Below are positions 1 to 7,349 of a DNA stretch of 64,000 nt, in pieces. Where the stretch lies: the NCBI GenBank assembly GCA_020636325.1, contig JACJYC010000012.1, forward strand, positions 124,001 to 188,000, in the 5' to 3' direction. The notes beneath the pieces were generated by a model, which was given only the letters and a program-made list of their open reading frames with translations, did no database searches and was not told the origin of the DNA. The stretch comes from Lewinellaceae bacterium (lineage in GTDB: Bacteria; Bacteroidota; Bacteroidia; Chitinophagales; Saprospiraceae). The position numbers and the translations under genes are program-made. Every line of letters starts with the position of its first letter. The stretch's first letter is position 1.

Positions 1-974
1 ACCCTGGTCAGGGTCATCCTGTTTTCGGTGATCGTGCCGGTTTTGTCGATGCAGATGACCGTTGCAGCTCCCAGGCTCTCAACGGTTTGAGGTTGCTTGG
101 TGAGCACCCCCATCCGGATCAGCCGCCAGGCTCCGAGCGCCATAAAAGTGGTGAACGCTACCGGTATTTCCTCGGGCAGGACCGACATGGCCAGGGTCAG
201 GCCGTTCAGCAATCCGCTCAGCAGGTCGCCCGATTTCCAATAATTGATCCCCCAGACCAGCAGGAAAGCCAATACCCCGAATGCAGCCATCTTTTTGACA
301 AAGGAGCTGATCTGGAGCTGCATGGGCGTTTTGGCGGATTGCACTTTTTCCAGAGACTGGCCGATCTTGCCCAGTTCCGTCAGGCTGCCGACCCCCGTAA
401 CCCTGCCGACCGCCGAACCGGACACGACCAACGTACCGTAATAAATGGCCGGGTTTTCCGATTTTTCGCTTTTTTCAACCTGAAAGGATTCGCCGGTCAG
501 GATGGATTCATTGAGCGCAAAGTCATTGGAATGGACGATATCCGCGTCGGCGGGCACCAGATTGCCTTCTTCCACGATGATATAATCCCCTTTCACGATC
601 TCCTGGGTCGGGATTTCCCTGACCGCCCCATCCCGGATCACTTTGGAATTCGGCTGGGTCAATTTCTTCAGGGCTGCCAGCGCATTCCGGCTGCGGGTTT
701 CCTGGTACAGCGATATGGCGGAAACGAAGATGATGGCCGCCACCATGATGATGCCGTCCGGATATTCCCCTGCCAGAAAATAAATACCGGCTGCGACCAA
801 AAGGAGCACGAACATCGGTTCGGTGGTCACATCCTTCAATACGGTCCAGAATCCGCTTTCTTCCTTATTCTCAATGGAATTATTGCCGTATTTTTTACGG
901 GATTCGGCGACTTCGGCGGCGCTCAGGCCTTGGAAATCGGTTTGGAAAGAGGATAGATCGCTGCCTTGGTGCAT
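1..974 (-). CDS. P-type cation-transporting ATPase, N-terminal part (cut by window edge)
   Basis: The minus strand reads open from an ATG at 974 to the window edge. The product starts MHQGSDLSSFQTDFQGLSAA, a cation-ATPase N-terminal domain, followed by two hydrophobic segments and the actuator-domain motif LTGES. An M4 segment with PEEIP follows, then the phosphorylation motif DKTGT, whose Asp is about residue 310. The protein would use ATP to move cations across the inner membrane. The PEEIP motif suggests a P2-like pump, perhaps for calcium, but the ion cannot be fixed because M5-M6 lie outside the window. The plus-strand open frame over the same bases is a shadow. Confidence 0.9.
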   Translation of the reverse strand, partial: MHQGSDLSSFQTDFQGLSAAEVAESRKKYGNNSIENKEESGFWTVLKDVTTEPMFVLLLVAAGIYFLAGEYPDGIIMVAAIIFVSAISLYQETRSRNALAALKKLTQPNSKVIRDGAVREIPTQEIVKGDYIIVEEGNLVPADADIVHSNDFALNESILTGESFQVEKSEKSENPAIYYGTLVVSGSAVGRVTGVGSLTELGKIGQSLEKVQSAKTPMQLQISSFVKKMAAFGVLAFLLVWGINYWKSGDLLSGLLNGLTLAMSVLPEEIPVAFTTFMALGAWRLIRMGVLTKQPQTVESLGAATVICIDKTGTITENRMTLTR

Positions 975-1412
975 GGAATTCCGGAATCTTTAAGCAATCC
1001 AGGCCCAATTATACATATTTTTTCTCAGTCGTCAGCCCGCCTGCCGGATTCTTAAGCCCGTAGGGATTGAGAAGCCTATTGTAAGTGGCAGTTCCCGTAC
1101 CTGGCGGGCAGCACCCTGTCCGCCATAACCCCAAGGCGACGGCGGGCAGCATCCAGTATCAGAGACTATTCAAAACAGTGTTTTCGCGCAAAGACGCAAA
1201 GACGCAAAGATTTGATTTTCATCACGCTGCGCGTGTTAAAAATCCGGTTGACACAAAATCCTGAACGGTCCCAGCACCCCCCGTCCGCCATAACCCCAAG
1301 CGACGGCGGGCAGCATCCAGCATCAAGCATCAAGCATCAAGCATCAAGCATCCAGCATCCAGCATCAAGCATCAAGCATCAAGCATCAAGCATCCACCAT
1401 CCAGCATCAACC
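975..1412. repeat. Repeat-filled intergenic region between the ATPase and serC
   Basis: This gap holds no credible gene. It contains a REP-like palindrome (1119-1147), one copy of a roughly 109-bp repeat (1163-1271), a second REP-like palindrome (1284-1310) and a 7-nt tandem repeat (GCATCAA/GCATCCA) from about 1312 to 1410. The tandem repeat ends two bases from the serC stop codon. On the serC coding strand the unit reads GATGCTT or GATGCTG. Confidence 0.8.
1163..1271 (+). repeat. Dispersed repeat, copy 1 (about 109 bp)
   Basis: It begins agactattcaaaacagtgtt and ends ttgacacaaaatcctgaacg plus a few bases. A copy at 2543-2643 has the same order of blocks, including an internal cgcaaagacgcaaaga motif that is one 8-mer longer here. 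The two copies flank serC in the same orientation. It could be a small non-autonomous element or a duplicated regulatory segment. Confidence 0.8.
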
Positions 1413-2486
1413 TCATCCAAACCTCCCCGCGAACATCCGCATCATCTCCGCCAGCACCTGCACCCCATCCAGCGGCATAGCGTTGTAGATGGACGCCCGG
1501 AAGCCGCCTACCGTGGGAAAGCCCTTGATGCCGACCACGCCGTTGCGCTCCGTGTATTTCAGGAATTCCTCTTCCAGCCCGGCGCGGTCGGTTCGGAAAC
1601 AGACGTTCATCACTGAGCGGTCTTCCTCTACCACGCTGCCCTGAAAAACCGGGTTCCGGTCGAGTTCGCTGTACAGCACGGCTGCTTTTTCGGCGTTCTT
1701 TTCGGCCATTTTTTCAAGACCGCCCATCTTCTTGATCCACCTCAGGGTGAGCATGGAGACGTAAATGGGGAAAACCGGCGCCGTGTGGTACAGGGATTGT
1801 GCGGCCATATGCGTTCGGTAATCGAATATGGTGGGAATGACCCGGTTGGGCGGCGTTTTCATCAGGTCTTTCCGGATGACCACGCAGGTGACGCCGGCCA
1901 GGCCGAAGTTTTTCTGGGCGCTGGCAAAAATGACCCCGAATTTTTTGATCGGAATAGGCCGGGTCAGGAAATCGGAGGTCATATCCGCGACGATCGGTAC
2001 CGGCAGATCGGGAATTTCCCGGTATTGGGTCCCGTTGATCGTCTCGTTGGTCACCATATGGAAATAGCGGACCCCCTTGGGTAAGGTCCAATCCCTGGGA
2101 ATGCGGTCATAGCCGGTAGCCTCGGAGGAAGCCACGACCTCGACTTTGCAGATCTGCTCTGCCGCCTTGATGGCTTTGGTGGCCCAATACCCCGTATCGG
2201 CAACGGCTATGGCTTGTTTCGGATCGGTCAGGTTCATCGGCGCTACCGCCAGCTGGGAAGATGCCCCACCCTGCACCCAGATCACTTCATAGTCGCTGTT
2301 CAACCCGAGCAATTCCCGGATCAAAGCAGAGGCCTCTTCCACAATGCCCATCACTTTGGGGCTGCGGTGGCTCATTTCGGCAATGGACATTCCGGTATCT
2401 TCAAACTGTACCAGACTTCGGCTTGCCTCCCCTAATACAGACGGCGGGATCACAGCGGGTCCCGGACTAAAATTGTAAATCTTCAT
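1413..2486 (-). CDS. serC: Phosphoserine aminotransferase (SerC)
   Basis: This 357-residue protein has the usual SerC length. It opens with MKIYNFSPGPAVIPPSVL, the family N-terminal signature, and has the PLP-lysine region FASAQKNFG with Lys192. It also shows VQGGASSQ and the substrate-pocket segment HMVTNETINGTQY. It converts 3-phosphohydroxypyruvate and glutamate to phosphoserine in cytosolic serine synthesis. A homologous step in pyridoxal phosphate synthesis is possible. The gene stands alone, flanked by two copies of a roughly 100-bp repeat, and a tandem repeat starts immediately after its stop codon. No serA is visible in the window. Confidence 0.96.
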   Translation of the reverse strand: MKIYNFSPGPAVIPPSVLGEASRSLVQFEDTGMSIAEMSHRSPKVMGIVEEASALIRELLGLNSDYEVIWVQGGASSQLAVAPMNLTDPKQAIAVADTGYWATKAIKAAEQICKVEVVASSEATGYDRIPRDWTLPKGVRYFHMVTNETINGTQYREIPDLPVPIVADMTSDFLTRPIPIKKFGVIFASAQKNFGLAGVTCVVIRKDLMKTPPNRVIPTIFDYRTHMAAQSLYHTAPVFPIYVSMLTLRWIKKMGGLEKMAEKNAEKAAVLYSELDRNPVFQGSVVEEDRSVMNVCFRTDRAGLEEEFLKYTERNGVVGIKGFPTVGGFRASIYNAMPLDGVQVLAEMMRMFAGRFG

Positions 2487-2785
2487 TGCGTGTTTGTATT
2501 CAACCGGGGCATGGTATCATCCTAAATCGGTTTCATCTTGCAAGACTGTTCAAAATTGTGTTTTCGCGCAAAGACGCAAAGATTTAATTTTCATCACGCT
2601 GCGCGTGCTAAAAATTCTGTTGACACAAAATACTGAACGGTCCTCATCATGCAATTAACGCAAATTTCCGGCATTTATTCCAAAACTCCCAATGTCCGCT
2701 CTCTCACCCCCTCTCACCCCCTCTCACCCCCTCTCACCTCCTCTCACCCTCTCACCTCCTCTCATCCTCTCCCCCTCTCCCCTAA
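2487..2785. repeat. Repeat-filled gap between serC and the symporter gene
   Basis: The gap holds the serC upstream region, the second copy of the long dispersed repeat (2543-2643) and an 8-10-nt tandem repeat of CTCTCACC(CC) from about 2699 to 2782. The tandem repeat ends just before the symporter stop codon at 2786-2788. No gene is supported here. Confidence 0.75.
2543..2643 (+). repeat. Dispersed repeat, copy 2 (about 101 bp)
   Basis: It matches 1163-1271 block for block with scattered substitutions. The difference in length is one missing cgcaaaga unit. It lies upstream of serC while copy 1 lies downstream, so the gene sits between direct repeats. Confidence 0.8.
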
Positions 2786-4390
2786 CTACCCCACACTCCC
2801 CAGCCAAACATAAATCGCCAGCGTCACGATCGTCAGCGCAATGCTCAATCCTTTGGCATACTTCCACTGCTTCATGTCCACCACGCCGATATCCCGGATC
2901 GTGAAGGCCTCCCTGGGTGGGTCAAAAGCCGAAACCAGGTGCATCACCGCTATGTTCAACACGAACTCAATGCCCCAGATATGCACAAAATGCAGGTTGA
3001 CCTTCAGGACCATAAACATCACAACATAGAAGACCAACCCGAATGCCAGCCCTGCTTTTGCGCCGGAAGCAGACACCCTCGGGAACAAAAAACCCGCCAG
3101 GATGACCGACGCCATCGGGATGAAAAAGATCCCGTTGAGCTGTTGCAGCAACTGGTAAAGCCCGGCCGGCGCATTGGCCACAAAAGGGGCAACCAGAATG
3201 GCAAAGACCGCCAGGACAGCCGAAGTGATCTTGCCCACCCTGACCAACTGGGTGTCCGAGGCTGATTTGCGGATATATCTTTTGAACAAACCCAGGCTGA
3301 ATATGGTTGCCGCACTGTTCAGGGCGCTGTTGAAGGTGCTCAGGATAGCGCCCATCACCACGGCGACGAAAAAGCCCGTCATCCAAACCGGCAAAATGCG
3401 CTTGATCAGCTGCGGATAAACCGTATCCTGGGCGTTGTACAAGCTGTCGCCGAAATAGTAGAACCCGATGATGCCCGGCAGTACGATGATGAGCGGCATT
3501 AAGATCTTGAAGATCCCCGTGATCAGCAACCCTTTCTGGGCTTCTTTAAGGCTGACCGCCCCCAATGCCCGCTGGATTATGGACTGGTGCATGGCCCAGA
3601 AGTACAGCTGATTGACGATCAACCCGGTAAACAGCACGCTGAACGGCAATATCGCATCCCTCGCGCCCGGGCCGACAGAAGGCTCCCGGCTGACCACATT
3701 GAACTTTTCCGGAGCATGATGAAAAACGGTGGAAAGGCCGGTCAGGATATTCCCGTGGCCGATGTCCCACAGCGCCCAGATGGGTACCAGCAGTCCGGCG
3801 ATGAGGAGGCCGTAACCGTTCAGGGTATCGGTGTAGGCCACCATTTTCAGGCCGCCGAAAATCGCATAGACAGCCCCGATCACGCCCACCACCAGTACGG
3901 TCAGCCAAAGCCCTTCCGCCCGGGTGATGTGCAGCAATTCCGATATGCCGAAAATGCTCTCGATATTGATGGCCCCGGTATACAACACGATCGGCAGGAG
4001 GGTGGACACGAAAGAAATGATCAGCAGCAGGCCGATGATGGTGCGGGTCATTCCGTCAAAACGCTTTTCCAGGAATTCGGGGATGGTGGTCAATCCCATT
4101 TTCAGGTACCTGGGGATGAAGTACAACGCCGCGACCACCAGCGCCAGGGCCGAGGTCACCTCCCAGGCGATGATGATGCCGCCGTTCCGGTAAGCGGAGC
4201 CGTTCATTCCCACCAGATGCTCCGTTGAGATATTGGTCAGCAACATAGACCCCGCTATGATGACGCCGGTCAGGCTTCGGCCGCCGAGAAAATAACCGTC
4301 CTTGGTCCTGAAATTGTCCTTGCGCAGCCGCCAGGAAGCATAGCCGGCCACAAAAGCCGTGAAGGCTACAAATACGAGGAATTGTTGCAT
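2786..4390 (-). CDS. Sodium:solute symporter (SSS/SGLT family)
   Basis: This 534-residue polytopic membrane protein has about 13-14 hydrophobic segments. It carries the SSS hallmark near the N terminus: KDGYFLGGRSLTGVIIAGS followed by the sodium-site region TNISTEHLVGMNG. It belongs to the sodium/sugar (SglT-like) branch and would import a sugar or similar solute across the inner membrane using the sodium gradient. The substrate cannot be read from sequence. It is divergent from the ATP-grasp gene starting at 4515, and the 124-bp gap must hold both promoters. A tandem CTCTCACC repeat abuts its stop codon. Confidence 0.93.
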   Translation of the reverse strand: MQQFLVFVAFTAFVAGYASWRLRKDNFRTKDGYFLGGRSLTGVIIAGSMLLTNISTEHLVGMNGSAYRNGGIIIAWEVTSALALVVAALYFIPRYLKMGLTTIPEFLEKRFDGMTRTIIGLLLIISFVSTLLPIVLYTGAINIESIFGISELLHITRAEGLWLTVLVVGVIGAVYAIFGGLKMVAYTDTLNGYGLLIAGLLVPIWALWDIGHGNILTGLSTVFHHAPEKFNVVSREPSVGPGARDAILPFSVLFTGLIVNQLYFWAMHQSIIQRALGAVSLKEAQKGLLITGIFKILMPLIIVLPGIIGFYYFGDSLYNAQDTVYPQLIKRILPVWMTGFFVAVVMGAILSTFNSALNSAATIFSLGLFKRYIRKSASDTQLVRVGKITSAVLAVFAILVAPFVANAPAGLYQLLQQLNGIFFIPMASVILAGFLFPRVSASGAKAGLAFGLVFYVVMFMVLKVNLHFVHIWGIEFVLNIAVMHLVSAFDPPREAFTIRDIGVVDMKQWKYAKGLSIALTIVTLAIYVWLGSVG

Positions 4391-4514
4391 GGTGTCGGTT
4401 TTTCGTCAATGAAGCTAAAATCAACACAATAAAAGTTTTTTTCGGGATTTTCAAAAATCCATTTTGTAACCTTGCATGCTGGAATCTTTCCCCTGCCATT
4501 AAAAATGCCGCCTA

Positions 4515-5612
4515 ATGAATTTAGATCTGATCCTGAACCGGTACGGGCTTTCCGCAGCCGACCTTTTCGTATGGCTATTCGTACCCTATAAGATCACGGC
4601 TGACGGCCTGATCAGCGAATTCTACGACGACCCGGATACCCGGGCCGAGATGGCCGCCGCGTTCGCAGACCTGGGCCTCGACTGGTCCTGGACGCCCATC
4701 ACCATGGATAACCTCGAATCGACCGCGGCCGGCTTGCAAAGCCCCAACGACAACCGCCTGCACCTGGTGTTCAACTATTGCGACGGCGACGAGATCAACG
4801 GCTACCCCGGCCTCTCGGTGGTCAGGTTGCTGGAAGAGCTCGGCATTCCCTTTACCGGCGCCGATTCCGCTTTTTATCATATCTCCACCTCCAAGCGGCT
4901 GATGAAGGAAGCGTTCATCGGGGCAGGCGTACCGACGGCGCCGTATCATTTCATCGATGCACCGGATTCAATCCCGGACGGCGTTTGCAGCAAGGTGGGC
5001 GCTCCCGTCTTCGTCAAACCCTCCGTTTCGGGCGGCAGCTTCGGGTTGACCTGGGAATCGGTGGTCCATAACGACCAGGAGCTGCAGGTCCAGACCGGGC
5101 GCCTGTTCCGGGGTTTGCACGGCTGCGACTTCAGGGAAGGCGGCATTCTCGCCGAACGGTTCATCCTCGGCCGGGACTTTACGGTGCTGATCGCCGGCAC
5201 ACCGGGTTATCCGGACCATTGCACGGTATTCCCGGCATTGCAGATCGTCTACGACGGGCGCCTTCCGGAAGAAAGGCACCATTTCGTTTTCGACATGTGG
5301 AAGGAGCAGATGTATACCACAGCGATGGCGGCTCCTGAAGAAAGCGAGCGGCTGAAAAAAGTGGCCTGGGCCGCCTATGAAGCCGTCGGCGGAACAGGGT
5401 ACGGAAGGGTCGATATCCGCTGGGAAAAACACACCGGCGAATTGTTCGTCCTGGAAGTAAACGCCAACTGCAGCATCTCTTCCTGGGTGGAAAGCGACAC
5501 CATCTGCGGGAAGATCCTGCAGGCGCACGGGTATACTTTCAGCCGCTTCATCGGTGATATCCTTGCGGACTGCCTGGAAAGGCACTTCCGGCGTTCGGGG
5601 GTCAACCCTTAA
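4515..5612 (+). CDS. ATP-grasp ligase, D-alanine-D-alanine-ligase-like
   Basis: This 365-residue protein has a D-Ala-D-Ala-ligase-type fold. The N-terminal region contains VFNYCDGDEINGYPG, the central ATP-grasp part has STSKRLMKEAFIGAGVPTAP and VFVKPSVSGGSFGLTWES, and the C-terminal metal site is LEVNANCSISS. Family members join a carboxylate to an amine or thiol with ATP. Because the N-terminal part is divergent and no mur or ddl genes are near, it is more likely a Ddl paralog for another peptide bond than the cell-wall enzyme itself (inference). It converges with the NIPSNAP gene, with only three bases between the stop codons. Confidence 0.8.
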   Translation: MNLDLILNRYGLSAADLFVWLFVPYKITADGLISEFYDDPDTRAEMAAAFADLGLDWSWTPITMDNLESTAAGLQSPNDNRLHLVFNYCDGDEINGYPGLSVVRLLEELGIPFTGADSAFYHISTSKRLMKEAFIGAGVPTAPYHFIDAPDSIPDGVCSKVGAPVFVKPSVSGGSFGLTWESVVHNDQELQVQTGRLFRGLHGCDFREGGILAERFILGRDFTVLIAGTPGYPDHCTVFPALQIVYDGRLPEERHHFVFDMWKEQMYTTAMAAPEESERLKKVAWAAYEAVGGTGYGRVDIRWEKHTGELFVLEVNANCSISSWVESDTICGKILQAHGYTFSRFIGDILADCLERHFRRSGVNP

Positions 5613-5615
5613 GCT

Positions 5616-6365
5616 TTATTTCACCGGAGAAAAATCCGTCGGCCACATGTAGATGGAAACGACCTGGGTGGTCAGGGATCCGCCCGCTGCTTTCTCCGAA
5701 TCCTCCTTGGCTTTGATCCATTTCGGATCAGCGCGGAAGGCGTCGAATGAAGCTTTGCCGGCCTTTTCGGACTTATGGGTCAGCAGGTAAAACAACATAT
5801 TGTCGCGGCCCTGGGCTTCATCAGTCGGCGTCCAGTAGATCTTATTGGTGATGCCGTGTTTTTTGAACAGCTTCACTGTGTGATCCCTGAACCGGCTCAA
5901 GAGATTCGGCAGATGGCCGGGCGTGGTGGTGTACATGCGCAGTTCCCACACCTTTCCGGGCTCGCTCTTCAGGTTGTTCGGCGAGAAATCGGTGGTCTTC
6001 AGGAATACGCTTTCCACTTTGGTGACAATTTTTCCGTTGGCCTCGCTTTCCCTTGCGACCCGCTGCCAGGTCGTATCCGCGCCGAAAGCCTTCCAGGAAG
6101 CATCGCGGGCTTCCCGGCTGGGATAGGACATCAGGTAGTACAGTTTACCGTCCGGGTTGTCCAGCGGCGTCCAGTAGCCGACGTTGGTCATGCCGTGTTT
6201 TTCGAACAGGGCCATGGTGTGGTTGCGAAAGCGCTTCAACAGGTCGTTGAGCTTGCCTTTATCCGTGGTGTAAATGCGGAGCTCGTAACAAAGCTGGTCC
6301 GCTTTCTGGGCGCCGGCCGCGGGCAGCAACGCCATGGCCGTTAACAGGATGAGAAGGTATTTCAT
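5616..6365 (-). CDS. Secreted NIPSNAP family protein with two repeats
   Basis: The start at 6365 is chosen because MKYLLILLTAMALLPAAGAQ is a clear signal peptide; the frame stays open further upstream without one. The mature protein has two tandem NIPSNAP-type ferredoxin-like repeats. The first contains YELRIYTTDKGKLNDLLKRF and the second WELRMYTTTPGHLPNLLSRF, each followed by a TPLDNPDG- or TPTDEAQG-like loop. NIPSNAP proteins are small dimeric alpha/beta-barrel proteins of unclear biochemical role, and secreted forms are common in Bacteroidota. A -7 box (TACATTTG) lies about 35 bp upstream, so it is probably transcribed on its own. Confidence 0.88.
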   Translation of the reverse strand: MKYLLILLTAMALLPAAGAQKADQLCYELRIYTTDKGKLNDLLKRFRNHTMALFEKHGMTNVGYWTPLDNPDGKLYYLMSYPSREARDASWKAFGADTTWQRVARESEANGKIVTKVESVFLKTTDFSPNNLKSEPGKVWELRMYTTTPGHLPNLLSRFRDHTVKLFKKHGITNKIYWTPTDEAQGRDNMLFYLLTHKSEKAGKASFDAFRADPKWIKAKEDSEKAAGGSLTTQVVSIYMWPTDFSPVK

Positions 6366-6398
6366 GATCCGATTCAGGGTGAAAATCAAGTTGGTGGA

Positions 6399-6406
6399 CA
6401 AATGTA
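6399..6406 (-). promoter_or_regulatory. -7 promoter box for the NIPSNAP gene
   Basis: The minus strand reads TACATTTG, matching the Bacteroidota -7 consensus TAnnTTTG, 33 bp upstream of the chosen ATG at 6365. No clear -33 TTTG is seen at the usual distance. Confidence 0.5.
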
Positions 6407-6427
6407 AATAAAACCATGGGATTTGGG

Positions 6428-7309
6428 CTATCCTACCTTGAATTTCCCCTTCAGGTAAGCGATAGCCAACGCATAAGCCTCTTTGGTCAGTTCAGGATCG
6501 TGTTTGGGGTTGGAAGGATTGGCAAATCCGTGAACGCCGTTGAAGATCCTGTACTCCAGTTTTTTGCCTGCCGTCTTCATATTGGCCGCAAATTCTTCGA
6601 TCACTTGTTTGGAAATGCGTTCCTCGGTGGCGAAAAGGCCCAGTACATCGCATTTCAGGGTCTTCAGCCGCTCGATATCCCGGACCGGCATGCCGTAGTA
6701 CATCACCGCGCCGATGGATTTTTTACCGTTGAGCAGCGCCGATTGCAGCGAAAGACCGCCGCCGAAACACCAGCCTACGTTGGCGATCTTCGCCTTTTTT
6801 CCGGCAAAGGCGGATGCGCCGTTAATGATGCTTTCCAGCCTTTCCTGCTTGACGGATGACATGATCTGACCGGCTTCCTGCGGATTTGTGGTCGATCTGC
6901 CGTCGTACATATCCAGGGCAAGAACGTTGACCTCACCGTTCAGGTCGCCATAGAACGTGTCTGCTTCGCGGCGGATATAATCATTCAGGCCCCACCATTC
7001 CTGGTAGACAAACAGCCATTTCTTCGATTTCTTTTTGGCCTTAATGACGTAAGCGCCGGCGTCTTTACCGTCGGGAGTGGCAAACCGGACTTCTTCGCCC
7101 ATCGCCTTATACGCCAACGGCAGCGGGCTGGGATGCAGGGCCCAGAAGGCCGGGTCATTGGCAAAGGCATTCATGCTGCCGTCCGGGTAATCCGTATGGC
7201 ACATGACCGGTTGGGCCGGCATTTCGTACGTGGTTTGGCGGCCGGAGTCGATCTGTTTTCCGGCCATCAGCAACAAAGCAACAGATGAGGATAGGACCAG
7301 GTAGTTCAT
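6428..7309 (-). CDS. Secreted dienelactone hydrolase family protein
   Basis: The protein is 293 residues from the ATG at 7309. The upstream TTG at 7315 is less likely. After a signal peptide (MNYLVLSSSVALLLMAG) it has a DLH-type alpha/beta hydrolase domain. The nucleophile elbow is GWCFGG with catalytic Cys, and downstream are the Asp region LGLFATEERISK and the His in FNGVHGFANPS. It would hydrolyse an ester or lactone outside the cytoplasm; the substrate is unknown. The start is 40 bp after the GH3 stop on the same strand, so the two are probably co-transcribed. Confidence 0.9.
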   Translation of the reverse strand: MNYLVLSSSVALLLMAGKQIDSGRQTTYEMPAQPVMCHTDYPDGSMNAFANDPAFWALHPSPLPLAYKAMGEEVRFATPDGKDAGAYVIKAKKKSKKWLFVYQEWWGLNDYIRREADTFYGDLNGEVNVLALDMYDGRSTTNPQEAGQIMSSVKQERLESIINGASAFAGKKAKIANVGWCFGGGLSLQSALLNGKKSIGAVMYYGMPVRDIERLKTLKCDVLGLFATEERISKQVIEEFAANMKTAGKKLEYRIFNGVHGFANPSNPKHDPELTKEAYALAIAYLKGKFKVG

Positions 7310-7349
7310 GTTCAACGGTTTAAAGGATGATTAATGAATTGGGTGCAGG

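Noticed and set aside
87..956. 289-residue plus-strand open frame
   Set aside because: It is the shadow of the P-type ATPase on the other strand, which has DKTGT and TGES motifs.
1212..1616. Plus-strand frame with QASSIQHPASSIKH repeats
   Set aside because: It only translates the tandem repeat next to serC and then runs antisense through serC.
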